Shown here: positions 25,888-35,250 of the stretch, one piece after another
Layout: every line of letters begins with the position of its first letter
How positions within the stretch are numbered: the stretch's first letter is position 1
Origin: JBEEOW01 sp041191405
GTDB taxonomy: Bacteria > Bacteroidota > Bacteroidia > Cytophagales > UBA9547
Reading direction: 5' to 3'
Assembly (NCBI GenBank): GCA_041191405.1
Contig: JBEEOW010000002.1
Coordinates: forward strand, 186,001-250,000
Length of the DNA stretch: 64,000 nt
Notes under the pieces: model-generated
What the model was told of the DNA's origin: nothing
The model's input: the letters and a program-made list of their open reading frames with translations, nothing else
Database searches by the model: none
Program-made: the position numbers and the translations under genes

Positions 25888-26700
25888 TTAATCTCCAATA
25901 GTTTTTACTTCAGTTCTACGGTTACGAGCTTTATTTGAAGGAGTATCGTTTGGAGCTACAGGTTTTAAATCGCCATAACCTTTTGCAATTAAACGAGATG
26001 GATTAATTCCTCTTTCTTGCAAATATTTTTTAACAGCATTTGCTCTTTCTTGTGAAAGAACCAAGTTTTTAGCTGGGTCTCCTTGATTATCAGTATGTCC
26101 GGCAATTTCAACTCGTTTTCTAACATCTTCTTTTAAACCTTGTGCTAATAAATTTAAAGCCTTAAAAGATTCAGGTTTGATAGTAGCTTTTCCTGTATCA
26201 AAATACACATTATCAAGGTTATACGAATCTAAATAACGAGTTACAACTTTAATTTGTAATACTTGTTCAAAATCAACCGGACCTTCAAATTTAGGAATAT
26301 CCATTTCTCCAAAATTGAAATTTTTCCCAAATTTATCAATGCTTATTTTATATTTTTTACCTGCTGGTAACAATACATTGTACCTACCTTCAACATTGGC
26401 AACAACACTAATTTTTACCTTTAAGGCTTCATTTACAATATTTATAACTGCATCTTGCTCAGGTATTTTATCAAAATCGGTAATTAAAAACCTAACCAAA
26501 GCCAATGAGTCAGTTGCAACCAAAGAATCAACTACACCAATGCTTTCACCTGCAGGCACTTCTACAACTTTAGATGTTTGAGGCAAATTTGTAGTTTTAG
26601 TAGTAGTAGTAGTTTTGGTAGTTGTAGTTTTAGTAGTTTGAGCAAAACTTGCATAGCATGCTCCCACTCCAAACATTGTGGCTAAAAGTATATTTTTCAT
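25888..26700 (-). CDS. OmpA-family peptidoglycan-binding protein
   Basis: The 270-residue protein has a signal peptide (1-20), a Thr/Lys-rich stretch of about 20 residues (TTKTTTTKTTTTTKTT-like), a beta-rich segment with a KYKISIDKFGKNFNF strand and a C-terminal OmpA/MotB domain (about 165-270): VYFDTGKATIKPES, IAGHTDNQGDPAKNLVLSQERA, YGDLKPVAPNDTPSNKARNRRTEV. The Asp and Arg that hold the diaminopimelate of peptidoglycan are present. There is no N-terminal 8-strand barrel and no lipobox, so it is likely periplasmic. The Thr-rich stretch is encoded by an imperfect AGT/TTT tract. Confidence 0.9.
   Translation of the reverse strand: MKNILLATMFGVGACYASFAQTTKTTTTKTTTTTKTTNLPQTSKVVEVPAGESIGVVDSLVATDSLALVRFLITDFDKIPEQDAVINIVNEALKVKISVVANVEGRYNVLLPAGKKYKISIDKFGKNFNFGEMDIPKFEGPVDFEQVLQIKVVTRYLDSYNLDNVYFDTGKATIKPESFKALNLLAQGLKEDVRKRVEIAGHTDNQGDPAKNLVLSQERANAVKKYLQERGINPSRLIAKGYGDLKPVAPNDTPSNKARNRRTEVKTIGD
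26590..26640 (-). repeat. Imperfect trinucleotide tract in the OmpA-family gene
   Basis: The plus strand reads repeated AGT and TTT triplets (for example TAGTAGTAGTAGTTTT), encoding the Thr/Lys-rich stretch after the signal peptide. Copy number could vary by slippage without shifting the frame. Confidence 0.6.
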
Positions 26701-26707
26701 TTTTTTC

Positions 26708-26715
26708 TAATTTTG
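26708..26715 (+). promoter_or_regulatory. Putative -7 box (TAATTTTG) for the phosphodiesterase gene
   Basis: It fits TAnnTTTG, 65 bases before the ATG at 26780, in the divergent gap with the OmpA-family gene. There is no TTG at the right spacing. Confidence 0.3.
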
Positions 26716-26748
26716 GTTGAAATAATTGCTAATATTAAGCATCGAAAA

Positions 26749-26756
26749 CAAACATA
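26749..26756 (-). promoter_or_regulatory. Putative -7 box (TATGTTTG) for the OmpA-family gene
   Basis: On the minus strand TATGTTTG fits TAnnTTTG, 49 bases upstream of the OmpA-family ATG. The two candidate boxes of this divergent gap overlap in reach, so the genes may compete for polymerase. Confidence 0.35.
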
Positions 26757-26779
26757 CGCAATTTAATAAAAAAAGCTAC

Positions 26780-27283
26780 ATGAGAATTGGTCTAATTTCA
26801 GATACACACAGTTATTTATGTGAAAAAGTATTTTTTCACTTTAAAGATGTTGATGAAATTTGGCATGCTGGCGATGTTGGTAATGTAGAAGTTTGGGACA
26901 AATTATCAGAATTTAAACCCTCCGTTGGTGTTTATGGAAACATTGACGACCAAACAATTAGGTCTATTTTACCTGAATATCAATTTATAATTAGAAATAC
27001 CGCAAGAATTTTAATAATTCACATTGCAGGTGCTCCAGAAAAATATAATACCAGAGTAAATCAATTAATTAAAGAATATCAACCTCAATACTTAATTTGT
27101 GGACACTCGCATATTATAAAAATTGTTAATGATAGAGTAAAAAAAGTGCTTTATATAAACCCTGGTGCAGCAGGTGTTCACGGTTTTCATCATATTAGAA
27201 CATTGTTACGTTTTACTATTTCAGAAAACGGACAATTAACTGATATGCAAGCTATTGAGTTAGGAAAAAGAGGGAGTGTTTAG
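26780..27283 (+). CDS. YfcE/MJ0936-type metallophosphoesterase
   Basis: The ATG at 26780 (MRIGLISDTHSYL) is chosen because it starts exactly at the conserved first strand; an upstream ATG at 26726 would add 18 unlikely residues. The 167-residue protein has all calcineurin-like metal motifs: ISDTH, IWHAGDVGN, VYGNIDD, ILIIHIAG and ICGHSHI, ending YINPGAAGVHGFH. This family hydrolyses phosphodiesters with two metal ions. The natural substrate is unknown. Confidence 0.93.
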   Translation: MRIGLISDTHSYLCEKVFFHFKDVDEIWHAGDVGNVEVWDKLSEFKPSVGVYGNIDDQTIRSILPEYQFIIRNTARILIIHIAGAPEKYNTRVNQLIKEYQPQYLICGHSHIIKIVNDRVKKVLYINPGAAGVHGFHHIRTLLRFTISENGQLTDMQAIELGKRGSV

Positions 27284-27574
27284 TGGTTTGAAATATAGTT
27301 TTCATTTATAAATATCACCTCTACTAATCCTAGTTACCATTAGATTCAAACAAGGACTAATTTAAGACTTTTAAACATTTTCTATTAATGAATAAAGCCA
27401 ATTTTTACAATTTGAAAAAGAAATCAAATTGCTCTAATTGATATTTGGTTGATGAAAAAAGATTTTTAAATAATGAATTATATAAATTACGAACTATTTT
27501 TAAAATAAAACCATCCTTTTTTTAGCTATTATTATTATTATTATTGCAATTCAACTTAAAAAACACATTTCAAT
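27284..27574. other. Intergenic gap before the LamG-type gene
   Basis: The 291-base gap is AT-rich, without a convincing gene or hairpin. It contains an ATT triplet run (about 27526-27546). No TAnnTTTG box is found, so the promoter of the next gene is unclear. Confidence 0.4.
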
Positions 27575-28837
27575 ATGAAAAAAATATTACTTATCCTTTT
27601 AACTGTTTGCTTTACTGCGCAGTTTTCATTAGCACAAAATCCTAATAATTTAGGTATTGTTGCAAGCTTTAAATTAAATAATAACTCGATTGATAATTCT
27701 AAAAACAATATTAAAGCTACGGCTGTATTAGGTGAATGGACATCAGATAGGCATAATATTGAAAAAAGTTCGTTCAATAGTTTAAGTTCTAATGATTATA
27801 TTTCAGTTGATGATACTTTATTTTTAAATAAACTCCTGCAAAAGGATTTTACTTTTACATGTTGGATTAAATATAATTCAAATTACAGCACTGGTACAGT
27901 TTTATATCTAAAAGGGTTATTTTCATTAAGTAATCAACAATATATTGCTGTTGGTGCAAAAGATATATCTGATTCATACAATAAGAACTTCACAATATGG
28001 AATCATTTTGCTATAACATTTTCAAAAGATACTGTAAGTGAATATTTAAATGGTGTATTTGTGAAAAAATATAAAATCACTAGGAATTCAAGTTTACCCA
28101 AATGTGAAATTGCAAAAAACTTAAATGCTCAAATTGATGATATTTTCTTTTTTGACAAAAAACTTTCATTAGTTGAAATCAATCAAATTCAAAATTCATC
28201 TAACATTAAGGATTTGGCAATAAACTCGCCATTGAATTTTGATTTAAATACTTTAATTAGAGGTCGAAACAGTTTTTCAAATTGTTCAACAACAAAAGCA
28301 GACTCAAACACAGTAGATTTATTGGTCAAATTCAAAGCAACTTCAACTTCTGCAACTTTAGATTTAAACTTAAATAATGCTTCATTAGAATCTAGACTAG
28401 GTTTAACTTCTGCACCAAATACTTGCCAAGCAATCCAATCAAACAAAAACCTAAGAACTGATACTTTTACAGGTTTAACAATTGGCAATGAATACACTGT
28501 GCGTATTGAAATTGGTGGAGATGCAGCGCTTGGTTATGCAAGAACTGCTATAGCTAACAATGCTTCTATAACTTTGGTTGGTGGCACTGTTACAGGTGTT
28601 GAAAATAATTCTAAACTTACATTTAGCATTGCTCCAAATCCATCAAATGGTAATTTTACTTATATTTCTGATGAAAATGCTGATATAGTTATTTCTGATT
28701 TGTTAGGCTCTAAAGTTGCTGATTTACAGAACGTAAGTCCTAACCAAAACATTGATTTACAATTATTAAAAGGTATTTATTTATTAAATGTTAGCAATTC
28801 AAAAGGTTCAAAAATTGAGAAATTAGTGATTGAGTAA
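27575..28837 (+). CDS. Secreted LamG-like (concanavalin A fold) protein with T9SS type A sorting domain
   Basis: The 420-residue protein has a signal peptide (1-20, ...QFSLAQ), a LamG/ConA-like lectin domain (about 28-205, with VASFKLNNNSIDNSKN at the start, DFTFTCWIKYNS, IWNHFAITFSKDTVSEYLNGVFVKKYK, and AQIDDIFFFDKKLS), a middle beta domain with a CSTTKADSN...NTCQ cysteine pair (about 215-335), and a C-terminal sorting domain (FSIAPNPSNGNFTY...KGIYLLNVSNSKGSKIEKLVIE). It should leave the cell by T9SS and may bind a glycan (inference). It stands alone and the neighbouring genes give no clue to its target. Confidence 0.88.
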   Translation: MKKILLILLTVCFTAQFSLAQNPNNLGIVASFKLNNNSIDNSKNNIKATAVLGEWTSDRHNIEKSSFNSLSSNDYISVDDTLFLNKLLQKDFTFTCWIKYNSNYSTGTVLYLKGLFSLSNQQYIAVGAKDISDSYNKNFTIWNHFAITFSKDTVSEYLNGVFVKKYKITRNSSLPKCEIAKNLNAQIDDIFFFDKKLSLVEINQIQNSSNIKDLAINSPLNFDLNTLIRGRNSFSNCSTTKADSNTVDLLVKFKATSTSATLDLNLNNASLESRLGLTSAPNTCQAIQSNKNLRTDTFTGLTIGNEYTVRIEIGGDAALGYARTAIANNASITLVGGTVTGVENNSKLTFSIAPNPSNGNFTYISDENADIVISDLLGSKVADLQNVSPNQNIDLQLLKGIYLLNVSNSKGSKIEKLVIE

Positions 28838-28858
28838 TTATTTTGTTCATGGACGGTT

Positions 28859-28885
28859 AAGGGTGGTTTTAATCAAATCACCCTT
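28859..28885. terminator. Possible terminator hairpin between convergent genes
   Basis: Arms AAGGGTG (28859-28865) and CACCCTT (28879-28885) flank a 13-base loop. The right arm overlaps the stop of the minus-strand oxygenase gene (28878), so it is a weak candidate. Confidence 0.35.
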
Positions 28886-29474
28886 TCAACCAACCAGTTA
28901 CACTCATTCTTCTAGTATTTGTCACTAAAACCTCATGTACCAATTCATCACTTTTAAAAAATACAGTATTCCCTTGCTTGGGTTCAATTTTGGTGTTTCC
29001 TTCGGTTTGGTGAATTAATAATTCTCCACCATCTTCGGTCTGCCAATCAGCATTTAAATAGCTAATCATTGAGTATTTTCTGTTTGAATTTTGCTGAAAT
29101 TGATCCAAATGTTTGCTATAAAATGCTCCTTTTTCAAACATTGAATAATGAAATTCATAATCAGTAATTCCTGTATAACAAGTCATATTCATATACTGAA
29201 CAAATTCGTCCATCAAATCTAAAAAATCATTTTGACTTTGATTTTCATGTTTTCTATCTAACCAATAAATTTCATCAGAACGCACATTTTTGTTCTGAAT
29301 TAAATTTTCAGTATTCCCTACACCAGCAGATTTAAATTTCTGATTATCACACAAACTCAACAAATTACTTTTTAAATCATTTGCCAAACTATCACTTAAA
29401 AACTGATTCGAAAAACCTATTTTATTATCTAACAAACTACTAATCAACAATTCAAAATTATTTTCCAAAATCAA
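28878..29474 (-). CDS. 2-oxoglutarate/Fe(II)-dependent oxygenase (prolyl hydroxylase-like)
   Basis: The 198-residue protein has the iron triad HLD (H122, D124) and H180 in LVHEVL, and a basic residue (R188 or R189) that would bind the 2-oxoglutarate carboxylate. SMISYLNADWQTEDGGELLIH is the usual strand after the first iron motif. It is the size of stand-alone Bacteroidota 2OG oxygenases related to prolyl 4-hydroxylase/PiuC. Substrate is unknown. There is no signal peptide. Confidence 0.88.
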   Translation of the reverse strand: MILENNFELLISSLLDNKIGFSNQFLSDSLANDLKSNLLSLCDNQKFKSAGVGNTENLIQNKNVRSDEIYWLDRKHENQSQNDFLDLMDEFVQYMNMTCYTGITDYEFHYSMFEKGAFYSKHLDQFQQNSNRKYSMISYLNADWQTEDGGELLIHQTEGNTKIEPKQGNTVFFKSDELVHEVLVTNTRRMSVTGWLKG

Positions 29475-29777
29475 GTTTTAAAATTCAGGCTAAAAATATA
29501 GCTATTGGGTACAAGGTAGGGAAAATAGTTGATAGTTAAGAGTTGAGGGTTAAGAGTTATTTTGAAATATAATATTAGAAAAATAAAACACTGAACTCTA
29601 AACTCTAAACTCTTAACTTTAAATAAACATTGCATTATAGTTCAAACAAGCAAATAATTTAATATTTTAGCAGATTAATTGAATAGATAATTTGTTGGCA
29701 AATATTACTGATTGAAAACTTTTCTGTTCAACAAATTATTAATTACTAATCATTAATTACTAATTACTTACAAATTC
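29475..29777. other. Intergenic region with simple-word hairpin
   Basis: The 303-base divergent gap holds no gene. An imperfect inverted repeat has 25-base arms at 29534-29558 and 29594-29618, 22 of 25 matching, both made of AGTTAAGAGTT-type words. The remainder is AT-rich and contains ATTAATTACTAAT-like direct repeats just before the helicase ATG. No clear TAnnTTTG box is seen. Confidence 0.5.
29534..29618. repeat. Simple-word inverted repeat, AGTTAAGAGTT type
   Basis: The left arm is AGTTAAGAGTT-GAGGGTTAAGAGTT; the right arm is its near-complement built from AACTCTAAACTCT words. It belongs to a family of related intergenic elements in this window (see also 45588, 47577, 49601, 57554, 59188, 61433, 62627, 63949). 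Confidence 0.6.
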
Positions 29778-32135
29778 ATGAGCGACTTCTTAGACGGACT
29801 TAATCCACCTCAGCGACAAGCGGTTTTACATACCGAAGGTCCATTGATGATAATTGCAGGTGCTGGTTCGGGTAAAACTCGAGTGCTAACCCTACGAATT
29901 GCACATTTGCTTCAAAAAGGTGTTGATCCATTTAATATTTTATCGCTTACTTTTACTAACAAAGCGGCTCGAGAAATGCGTAATCGTATTGAAAAACAGG
30001 TCGGTCCTGATGCTCGAAACCTTTGGATGGGTACTTTTCACTCGGTTTTTGCACGTATTTTACGTAGCGAATCCGAAAAAATTGGCTACCCAAATAACTT
30101 CACCATTTACGATACTGACGATGCAAAATCGTTACTTAGAACTATTATCAAAGAATTAAATCTAGACGATAAAGTTTATAAAGTTTCAAATGTGTTGGGC
30201 AGAATTTCCATGTCGAAAAACAAATTGATTTCTTGGAGAGAATACCAAAACAACGCAATTATTCAAGCTGACGACAAAGCAGCTTTACGTCCTGAATTAG
30301 GTAGAATTTACCAAATGTATCAGCAACGTTGTTTCAGAGCTGGTGCTATGGATTTTGACGATTTGCTTTTTAATACAAATATACTTTTCCGTGACCATTT
30401 GGATGTGCTCAACAAATACCAAAACAAATTTAAATATGTGATGGTAGATGAGTTTCAAGATACAAATATTTCTCAATATTTGATTACCAGAAAATTAGCA
30501 GCTCAAAGTCAAAATATTTGTGTAGTTGGTGACGATGCACAAAGTATTTATGCATTCCGAGGTGCTGATATTCAAAATATTTTAAATTTCAAGAAAGATT
30601 ATTCTGATTTAGTTACCGTTAAACTTGAGCAAAATTACCGTTCAACAGTTACCATTGTTGAGGCTGCCAATTCAATTATAAAAAACAACAAAGCCCAACT
30701 TCAAAAAAATGTTTGGACAAGCAACGACCATGGTTCGCCCATTACAGTATTGCGTGCGTCAAGCGATAATGAAGAAGGAAAATTGGTAGCAAATTCTATT
30801 TTTGAAGATAGAATGCAAAAAGGTTTAAAGTTCGACGATTTCGCAATTCTGTACAGAACCAACTCACAATCAAGGGCAATGGAGGAAGGTTTACGTAAAT
30901 TAAACATCCCTTATCGCCTTGTAGGAGGTACTTCTTTCTATCAACGTAAAGAGATTAAAGACATCATTTCTTACCTTCGTTATGCCATGAATCATAACGA
31001 CGAAGAGGCATTGAAACGAATTATCAATTACCCAAAACGAGGAATTGGAGATACAACCATTGCCAAATTAATTGTTTTTGCTGGGGAAAATAACCTTGCA
31101 CTTTGGGATGTAATAAGTAATATATCAAAGTATATGTCGGGCCGTAGTGCCGATGCCATTGAGCAATTTGCTACAACTATTAAAAGTTTCAGATTAATTA
31201 TTGAAACCAAAGATGCTTTTGAGGCTACGCAATATGTTTGTAAAACTTCAGGTATTTTGCAAGACTTAAGTGCAGATAAAAGTATTGAAGGCTTAAGTAG
31301 AATTGAAAACGTTAACGAGCTTTTGAATGCTGTAAAAGCTTTTGTTGATAACGACGAAAACGAAGACAAATCTTTAGCCTATTTTTTACAAGAAGTTGCA
31401 CTTGTTACCGATGTTATTGACGACAAAACCGAAGAAGACGACAAAGTTACTCTGATGACAATTCACTCATCTAAAGGTTTGGAATACAAACAAGTATATA
31501 TTGTTGGTTTAGAAGAAGATTTGTTCCCATCACAAATGATGATGAGTTCGAGGGAAGATTTAGAAGAGGAACGTCGATTATTTTATGTGGCAGTTACAAG
31601 AGCAGAACACAAATTAGTGTTGAGTTATGCTAATAGTAGGTATCGTTTCGGACAAATAAAATCGTGTGAACCAAGTAGATTCTTAAACGAGATTGATCCA
31701 CGTTACATCAGTATGCCTCAGAAGTTCTCAGGTTTTGCTGATAGTGAAGATGGAGCCTCTTTTGCAAAAATCAAGCTTTCACAGGGAATAAAACCTCGTC
31801 CAGCCAATCCGCAAACAGCTGCAAGTCCGACAATGAATAGGCCACAAGTTGGTGGAGTTCGCCCTGCGGGAGCAAGTACAGTTGCTCGTCCATCGGCACC
31901 AACACAATCGCCGAACCAAGTAGCAAATCAAACGGCTAAAAATGTTTCGGCAACATTTTCACCAAGTCCGGTAACAGAACTCAAAAAAGACCAAAGAGTA
32001 GAACATCAAAAATTTGGTAGAGGAGTTATTTTAGATATCACCTCAACAGGCAACGATTCAAAAGCAATCATTAACTTCGATGAATTCGGACAAAAAACGA
32101 TGTTACTGAGTTTTGCTAAGTTGATGATATTGTAA
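29778..32135 (+). CDS. UvrD/PcrA-type superfamily I DNA helicase
   Basis: The 785-residue helicase unwinds DNA 3'-5' in repair and restart. It starts at LDGLNPPQRQAV (Q-motif), has Walker A GAGSGKT (residues 28-34), TFTNKAAREM, Walker B VDEFQDTN, GDDAQSIYAFRGA, LEQNYRST, the TIHSSKGLEYKQV motif, EERRLFYVAVTRA and a low-complexity Pro/Ala/Ser linker (about 660-720). The end carries the PcrA-type C-terminal segment (DQRVEHQKFGRGVILDI) that binds RNA polymerase in other species. PcrA versus UvrD cannot be told apart by name here. Confidence 0.97.
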   Translation: MSDFLDGLNPPQRQAVLHTEGPLMIIAGAGSGKTRVLTLRIAHLLQKGVDPFNILSLTFTNKAAREMRNRIEKQVGPDARNLWMGTFHSVFARILRSESEKIGYPNNFTIYDTDDAKSLLRTIIKELNLDDKVYKVSNVLGRISMSKNKLISWREYQNNAIIQADDKAALRPELGRIYQMYQQRCFRAGAMDFDDLLFNTNILFRDHLDVLNKYQNKFKYVMVDEFQDTNISQYLITRKLAAQSQNICVVGDDAQSIYAFRGADIQNILNFKKDYSDLVTVKLEQNYRSTVTIVEAANSIIKNNKAQLQKNVWTSNDHGSPITVLRASSDNEEGKLVANSIFEDRMQKGLKFDDFAILYRTNSQSRAMEEGLRKLNIPYRLVGGTSFYQRKEIKDIISYLRYAMNHNDEEALKRIINYPKRGIGDTTIAKLIVFAGENNLALWDVISNISKYMSGRSADAIEQFATTIKSFRLIIETKDAFEATQYVCKTSGILQDLSADKSIEGLSRIENVNELLNAVKAFVDNDENEDKSLAYFLQEVALVTDVIDDKTEEDDKVTLMTIHSSKGLEYKQVYIVGLEEDLFPSQMMMSSREDLEEERRLFYVAVTRAEHKLVLSYANSRYRFGQIKSCEPSRFLNEIDPRYISMPQKFSGFADSEDGASFAKIKLSQGIKPRPANPQTAASPTMNRPQVGGVRPAGASTVARPSAPTQSPNQVANQTAKNVSATFSPSPVTELKKDQRVEHQKFGRGVILDITSTGNDSKAIINFDEFGQKTMLLSFAKLMIL

Positions 32136-32147
32136 ATTTTCCCAAAA

Positions 32148-32182
32148 ATAATTATCCCTATTAATTTGATAGGGATAATTAT
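32148..32182 (+). terminator. Intrinsic terminator after the helicase gene
   Basis: Perfect 14-base arms ATAATTATCCCTAT (32148-32161) and ATAGGGATAATTAT (32169-32182) around a 7-base loop. The likely -33 element of the next gene lies in the loop (TTG at 32166-32168). Confidence 0.7.
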
Positions 32183-32195
32183 TGTATTACTTTTG
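32166..32195 (+). promoter_or_regulatory. Putative promoter of the TSUP gene (TTG-N19-TACTTTTG)
   Basis: TTG at 32166-32168 and TACTTTTG at 32188-32195 are 19 bases apart, a good match to the Bacteroidota consensus. The box ends 8 bases before the ATG at 32203, so the mRNA would be near-leaderless. Confidence 0.5.
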
Positions 32196-32202
32196 TGGTA
32201 TT

Positions 32203-33213
32203 ATGGATAAAGAACACAGAATATTAGAAAACGAAATTGACCCTAGCGAAAACGAAATCATAGTGGAGGATCAAAAACACCATATTTTACTTAGATTGTC
32301 TGTAAAACAGATAATTACATTAATTTTATCTATCTCATTTGTAATTGCCCTATCATTTTTAGTGTACTTTGCAGATAAAGAATCTTTCTTTGCAGCCCAC
32401 CCTCTTGTTGCATCGTTAGTTGATAGTAATATACTCATATTTATAGGAATTGGATTTATTGCACAAATGGTAGATGGTGCATTGGGCATGGCTTATGGAG
32501 CTACAAGTCAATCTTTACTTGGTTCTGCAGGTGTAATTCCAGCCTTAAGTATTCAGTCTATCAAATTATCAGAAGTTTTTACCACTGCAGCTTCAGGTTA
32601 CTCACATTGGAAACTAGGTAACGTTAATAGAAAATTAGTTAAAAGTTTAATTATTCCAGGTATTATTGGTTCGGCTTTAGGCTCAATTATTTTAGTATAT
32701 CTATCTCATCTTGAAAAATTTAGTAAACTTTACCTTAAACCTGCTATTTCACTTTATGTACTATTATTAGGAGTATATTTAATTGTTAAAGCACTTAAAG
32801 GTGTTTCTAGAAAAAAAACTACAAAACTAGTCCCTCTTGCAACATTCGGAGGCTTTATGGATGCTATCGGTGGTGGTGGCTGGGGACCAATTGTTACAAG
32901 TACATTGTTAAGCAAAGGTAGAAATCCTAAATATACAATTGGATCGGTAAATTTATCTGAATTTTTTGTAGCATTGGTTGGAGCAATCACACTTACTTGG
33001 GCAGTTGGACTTGAAGGTTGGAAAATTACTCTAGGAATGATTTTAGGTGGTGTTGTTGCAGCTCCATTCGGTGCCATTGTAGCAGGAAAAGTAAAAGCCA
33101 AACCGTTAATGGTTTTGGTAGGTTCTTTGATAATTATTGTAAACGTTTATCAACTAAGCAAAGCCTACAAAGCTATTGAAAAAGAACATTTTAAAACGGA
33201 ACAAACAAAATAA
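32203..33213 (+). CDS. TauE/SafE (TSUP) family permease
   Basis: The ATG at 32203 (MDKEHRILENEID) is preferred over 32182, which lies within the helicase terminator. The 336-residue protein has a charged cytoplasmic N-terminus, a first helix (IITLILSISFVIALSFLVYF) and two TSUP repeats: FIAQMVDGALGMAYGATSQSLL and GGFMDAIGGGGWGPIVTSTLL. TSUP proteins export sulfite, sulfoacetate or similar anions. The extra N-terminal helix and the substrate are not settled. A second TSUP gene is at 39616. Confidence 0.88.
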   Translation: MDKEHRILENEIDPSENEIIVEDQKHHILLRLSVKQIITLILSISFVIALSFLVYFADKESFFAAHPLVASLVDSNILIFIGIGFIAQMVDGALGMAYGATSQSLLGSAGVIPALSIQSIKLSEVFTTAASGYSHWKLGNVNRKLVKSLIIPGIIGSALGSIILVYLSHLEKFSKLYLKPAISLYVLLLGVYLIVKALKGVSRKKTTKLVPLATFGGFMDAIGGGGWGPIVTSTLLSKGRNPKYTIGSVNLSEFFVALVGAITLTWAVGLEGWKITLGMILGGVVAAPFGAIVAGKVKAKPLMVLVGSLIIIVNVYQLSKAYKAIEKEHFKTEQTK

Positions 33214-33224
33214 ATCATAATTAC

Positions 33225-33254
33225 ATAAGGCTGTTCAATTTAGGACAGCCTTAT
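33225..33254 (+). terminator. Intrinsic terminator after the TSUP gene
   Basis: Perfect 10-base arms ATAAGGCTGT (33225-33234) and ACAGCCTTAT (33245-33254) followed by TTGTTTT. Confidence 0.75.
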
Positions 33255-33339
33255 TTGTTTTATTGGTTTAAAATTTTTCAATTTTCTTTTATTAATCAAC
33301 TATAATCTATTTTTACTCCATTTTTTAAGCTAAAATATG

Positions 33340-33347
33340 TAATTTTG
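33340..33347 (+). promoter_or_regulatory. Putative -7 box (TAATTTTG) for argS
   Basis: TAATTTTG fits TAnnTTTG and ends 30 bases before the argS ATG. No TTG is seen at the usual -33 distance. Confidence 0.4.
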
Positions 33348-33376
33348 AAACTTGTGTAATTCAATCTAAATTTAAG

Positions 33377-35164
33377 ATGATCAACGATATTTTAGCAAAA
33401 GGTATTTCGGAAGCATTAAAAGCTTTATTTAATCATGAGCTTAACCCGCAAGACATTCAACTTCAACCAACTAGGAAAGAGTTTAATGGTTCGCACACGC
33501 TTGTTGTTTTTCCTTTCACTAAAGTATCAAAACTTTCTCCTGAAGCTACAGGCGAAAAAATTGGCGAATACATAGTTGCTAATATCGCTGTTGTTGAAAG
33601 CTTTAATGTTGTTAAAGGCTTTTTAAACTTAGTAATTAAAGAATCATACTGGATTGGTGTACTTCAAAATATGATTTTAAACCAAACTTGGGGCAAAGCG
33701 CCAGCGAATGGTCAAAAAGTAATGGTTGAATATTCATCGCCAAACACAAACAAGCCTTTACATTTAGGGCATTTAAGAAATAACTTTTTAGGCTATGCTG
33801 TCGCAAATATTTTAGCTGCAAGCGGTTACGATGTTGTTAAAGCAAATTTAGTAAACGACAGAGGTATTCACATCTGTAAATCAATGTTGGCTTACCAAAA
33901 ATTTGGCAACAACGAAACACCAGAATCATCTGGCTTAAAAGGCGATAAATTAGTTGGTAAGTATTATGTTGAGTTTGATAAAGCTTTAAAAGCGCAAAAA
34001 GAAGAACTTAAAACAAAAGGATTTACTGACGAACAATTAGAAAAAGAAACTCCTCTCCTACTCGAAGCTCAAGAAATGTTACTCAAATGGGAACAAGGCG
34101 ACGAAGAAGTTGTAAATCTTTGGAAATTAATGAACACTTGGGTTTATGCTGGATTTGGCGAAACTTATGAAAAAATGGGCGTTAATTTCGATAAATATTA
34201 CTATGAATCTGATACTTATTTACTTGGTAAAGAAGTTGTTGATGAAGGTTTGGCAAATGGTGTATTTTTCAAAAAAGATAATAACTCCGTTTGGATTGAC
34301 TTAACTGCTGATGGACTTGACGAAAAACTAGTACTTCGTGGAGACGGAACATCGGTTTATATAACCCAAGATATGGGAACTGCTGATTTAAAATACAAAG
34401 ATTTCAATGTTAATAAATCAGTATATGTAGTTGGTAATGAGCAAGATTACCATTTCATTGTTTTAAAGAAAATACTTCAAAAATTAGGTCGCCCTTATGC
34501 AGATGGAATTTTCCATTTATCATACGGAATGGTTGATTTACCTTCTGGTAAAATGAAATCAAGAGAAGGAACTGTTGTTGATGCCGATGATTTAATTGAT
34601 GAAATGGTTGAAACGGCTGAAAAACAAACCAGAGAACTTGGTAAAATTGAAGGATTTACTGACGAACAAGCTCAATCATTATTCAAAACATTAGGTTTAG
34701 GTGCACTTAAATATTTCTTATTAAAAGTGGACCCTAAAAAACGAATGATGTTCAATCCTCAAGAATCAATTGAATTCCAAGGACATACAGGTCCGTTTAT
34801 ACAATATACACACGCACGTATTTGCTCATTATTACGCAAAGCTGCAACTTTAGGAATAGAAAATTATTCATCAATTAATCTTGATGTTGCAAATATTCAA
34901 GCTATTGAGCAACAACTTATTATTCAATTAGCTGATTTCCCAAGCAAAGTAAAAGAAGCTGCTGATGAATATTCTCCAGCAATTATTGCAAATTATGTAT
35001 TTGAATTAGCGAAAGAATTTAATCGTTTTTATGCTGAAATTGGTATTTTCACAGAAACAAATCCTGCACAATTTCAGTTTAGAATTGCATTAAGTGGCAA
35101 AGTTGCTTCAGTAATTAAATCATCAATGCTACTTTTAGGAATTGAAGTTCCTGAAAGAATGTAA
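33377..35164 (+). CDS. argS: Arginyl-tRNA synthetase
   Basis: The 595-residue class I synthetase charges tRNA-Arg. Visible are the N-terminal Add-1 domain (about 1-110), the HIGH-type motif HLGH (129-132) in SSPNTNKPLHLGHLRN, the class-I core with GNEQDYHF, a KMSK-like loop written SGKMKSREGTVVDADDL, and the DALR anticodon-binding tail (FIQYTHARICSLLRKA...FNRFYAEIGIF). It ends at GIEVPERM, as ArgS usually does. Length is normal. Confidence 0.98.
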   Translation: MINDILAKGISEALKALFNHELNPQDIQLQPTRKEFNGSHTLVVFPFTKVSKLSPEATGEKIGEYIVANIAVVESFNVVKGFLNLVIKESYWIGVLQNMILNQTWGKAPANGQKVMVEYSSPNTNKPLHLGHLRNNFLGYAVANILAASGYDVVKANLVNDRGIHICKSMLAYQKFGNNETPESSGLKGDKLVGKYYVEFDKALKAQKEELKTKGFTDEQLEKETPLLLEAQEMLLKWEQGDEEVVNLWKLMNTWVYAGFGETYEKMGVNFDKYYYESDTYLLGKEVVDEGLANGVFFKKDNNSVWIDLTADGLDEKLVLRGDGTSVYITQDMGTADLKYKDFNVNKSVYVVGNEQDYHFIVLKKILQKLGRPYADGIFHLSYGMVDLPSGKMKSREGTVVDADDLIDEMVETAEKQTRELGKIEGFTDEQAQSLFKTLGLGALKYFLLKVDPKKRMMFNPQESIEFQGHTGPFIQYTHARICSLLRKAATLGIENYSSINLDVANIQAIEQQLIIQLADFPSKVKEAADEYSPAIIANYVFELAKEFNRFYAEIGIFTETNPAQFQFRIALSGKVASVIKSSMLLLGIEVPERM

Positions 35165-35188
35165 TTTTATTAGTTTATAAATTGAAAT

Positions 35189-35231
35189 AAGGCTAATTAG
35201 TTAAGGTGAAAACCTCAATTAATTAGCTTTT
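35189..35231 (+). terminator. Hairpin terminator after argS
   Basis: AAGGCTAATTAGTTAAGGT (35189-35207) pairs with ACCTCAATTAATTAGCTTTT (35212-35231) with few mismatches around a GAAA loop; T residues follow. Confidence 0.6.
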
Positions 35232-35250
35232 AATTTAATAGTCAAATCCA